Of a stretch of DNA of 64,000 nt, positions 62,693-64,000 are shown in pieces (position 1 is the stretch's first letter; each line of letters begins with the position of its first letter). Under the pieces are notes generated by a model. It worked only from the letters and a program-made list of their open reading frames with translations, ran no database searches and was not told the DNA's origin. The stretch is from Marchantia polymorpha subsp. ruderalis (Eukaryota; Streptophyta; Marchantiopsida; Marchantiales; Marchantiaceae). A program made the position numbers and the translations under genes. The stretch covers positions 29,886,501 to 29,950,500 of the forward strand of contig AP031352.1 in the NCBI GenBank assembly GCA_037833965.1, given 5' to 3'.

Positions 62693-64000
62693 GCAGCCGG
62701 ACTGGGCAGAAGCGAAATCAGTCACACAGAGGGGATTGTTGACCCGAGTGATTGCTGCGAACTGCAGCTCAGTCCAGGTAAAGGCTTGAAGGTGTCAAGC
62801 CAGGTACAAGGCGAAGAGTTGAACAGGGTACAGGCGTTTCTTCGCCAGTATGAGGATGTCTTCGCATGGAAGATTGAAGACATGAAAGGCATACCTGCAA
62901 GGTATGGAGAGCACAGGATCGACTTGTTGGACGAGGCAGTTCCGGTTCGCCAACGCCAATACAGGCTCAACCCAAAATATTCATTATTGGTGAAGGACGA
63001 AATCGATAAGTACCTGAGCGCAGGAATCATCTACCCGGTACTTAGTAGCGAGTGGGTGTCGCCTATCGTGATCGTGCCCAAGAAACTGACGGGTAAGATC
63101 CGGGTGTGCCAGGACTTTCGAAAGCTGAACGCAGCAACGAGGAAGGACCATCACCCTCTTCCTTTCACGGACTCTATTTTAGACCATGTAGCAGGGCATG
63201 AATGCTACAGTTTCCTAGACGGATTTTCCGGCTACAACCAGGTGTCCATCAGGGAACAGGACAAGGACAAAACAACCTTCACAACCGACTGGGGAACCTA
63301 TGCTTATCACAAGATGCCGTTCGGTCTGTGCAACGCGCCAGCGACGTTCCAGCGGATGATGACAAACATCTTCCAAGAGCACCTGAGGAAGTTCCTAGAA
63401 ATTTTCATCGACGACTTTTGTGTCTTCGGTAAGAGGTCGGAGCACCTTAACCATCTTCGGCAAACGTTCGACAGGTGTAGAGAAAGCAGCTTGTCCTTAC
63501 ACCCTGAGAAATGTTTTTTCTTCATGACCAGCGGAATCCTGCTGGGGCACCGAGTTTCGTCCGATGGCATTGCAGTGGATGTAGAGAAGGTGAAGATTAT
63601 TCTCGAACTGCAGCCGCCAACGAATCTGCGTGAGTTGAGGGCCTTCCTTGGCCATGTAGGTTATTACAGAAGGTTCATAAATATGTACGCCATCTTGGCA
63701 GCCGATCTGACGAAGCTGCTTAAGAAGGATGAACCCTATGTGTGGGGCAAGGAGCAACAGCTGGCCTTTGAAACGCTCAAAGCCAAACTGACGACTGCTC
63801 CGGTTCTGAGAAGTCCGGATTGGAACAGACCTTTCCATGTCTATGTAGACACGTCGGCGTTTGCAATCGGGGTGGTTCTCAGTCAGAAGGACGACAACAA
63901 GAAAGACTACCCGATTTACTTCGCGAGTCGTCAGTTGTCAGCAGCAGAGAAGAAGTACACGACAACTGAGAGGGAGGCGTTGGGAATGGTGTACTCCTGT
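62687..64000 (+). CDS. pol: Family B Pol, N-terminal part (runs off the window)
   Basis: Open in frame from the leaky stop to the window end. Reverse transcriptase motifs: VCQDFRKLNAATRKDHHPLPF, SFLDGFSGYNQVSI, MPFGLCNAPATFQRMM and the catalytic FIDDFCVFG near 63404. RNase H begins with VYVDTSAFAIGVV near 63840. The integrase lies beyond the edge. It is closely similar to family A pol. Confidence 0.92.

Larger units (their letters stand above)
54899..64000 (+). mobile_element. Element B: family B Ty3/Gypsy element, right end off the window
   Basis: 5' LTR (54899-59765), primer site, gag-protease and the first part of pol. All frames visible in the window look whole. It has the same architecture as family A with clearly diverged sequence (Gag and Pol easily alignable; LTRs alignable mainly in the U3 frame, R-U5 and ends). 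It inserted into an older B LTR fragment. The 3' LTR and target duplication lie beyond the window. Confidence 0.92.

Overview
The window looks like nuclear DNA of a land plant, most likely a bryophyte and plausibly a liverwort. This is inferred from Ty3/Gypsy elements with a tRNA-Asp-like primer site, an intron-bearing LRR/P-loop gene of the kind expanded in bryophytes, and LTR-encoded proteins that resemble ones I recall from Marchantia annotation. No search was run. About 61 of the 64 kb is LTR retrotransposon sequence, nested and partly recombined. The only host sequence I see is 7560-10329.

Layout. 1-5343 is a family A LTR on the minus strand, inserted into a family B LTR whose right part is 5344-7559. 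7560-10329 is host flank plus a broken leucine-rich-repeat gene. Its intron splits a P-loop motif, and a family A LTR (LTR0) cuts it at 10330. LTR0 is interrupted at 11323-19172 by a complete, very young, unrelated Ty3/Gypsy element (G2, minus strand, 4-bp target duplication). It resumes at 19173 and stops at 20195, where a chain of family A units begins: LTR1 (20196-25602), internal 1, LTR2 (31441-36844), internal 2, LTR3 (48040-53430) and a short stub of internal 3 (to 53843). Internal 2 is split by a solo LTR (38128-43521) with a perfect 5-bp duplication. 53844-54898 is an old family B LTR fragment, entered at 54899 by a family B element that runs off the right edge.

Most unusual feature. 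The LTRs of families A and B are about 4.9-5.4 kb long and each carries a protein-coding frame of about 850-1050 codons. This frame ends about 35 bp upstream of a TATA box, so it lies in U3. It would therefore be carried at the 3' end of the genomic RNA, in the position of the U3 gene of mouse mammary tumour virus. The protein has a conserved N-terminal domain, a long disordered Pro/Arg/Ser-rich middle and a C-terminal coiled coil. It is uninterrupted in LTR1, LTR2 and the right-hand B LTR. I do not recognise its function.

Shared architecture of A and B: TGTGGT...TTACA LTR ends, a 22-nt spacer able to fold before the primer-binding site, a 13-codon upstream frame overlapping the gag start, gag-protease ending at UAG followed by CAR-YYA (the tobamovirus-type leaky context) with pol in the same frame, three zinc knuckles, no chromodomain seen, and a G-rich polypurine tract directly before the 3' LTR. 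The A LTRs are also seeded with short GC-rich palindromes, in non-coding U3 and in frame inside the U3 protein.
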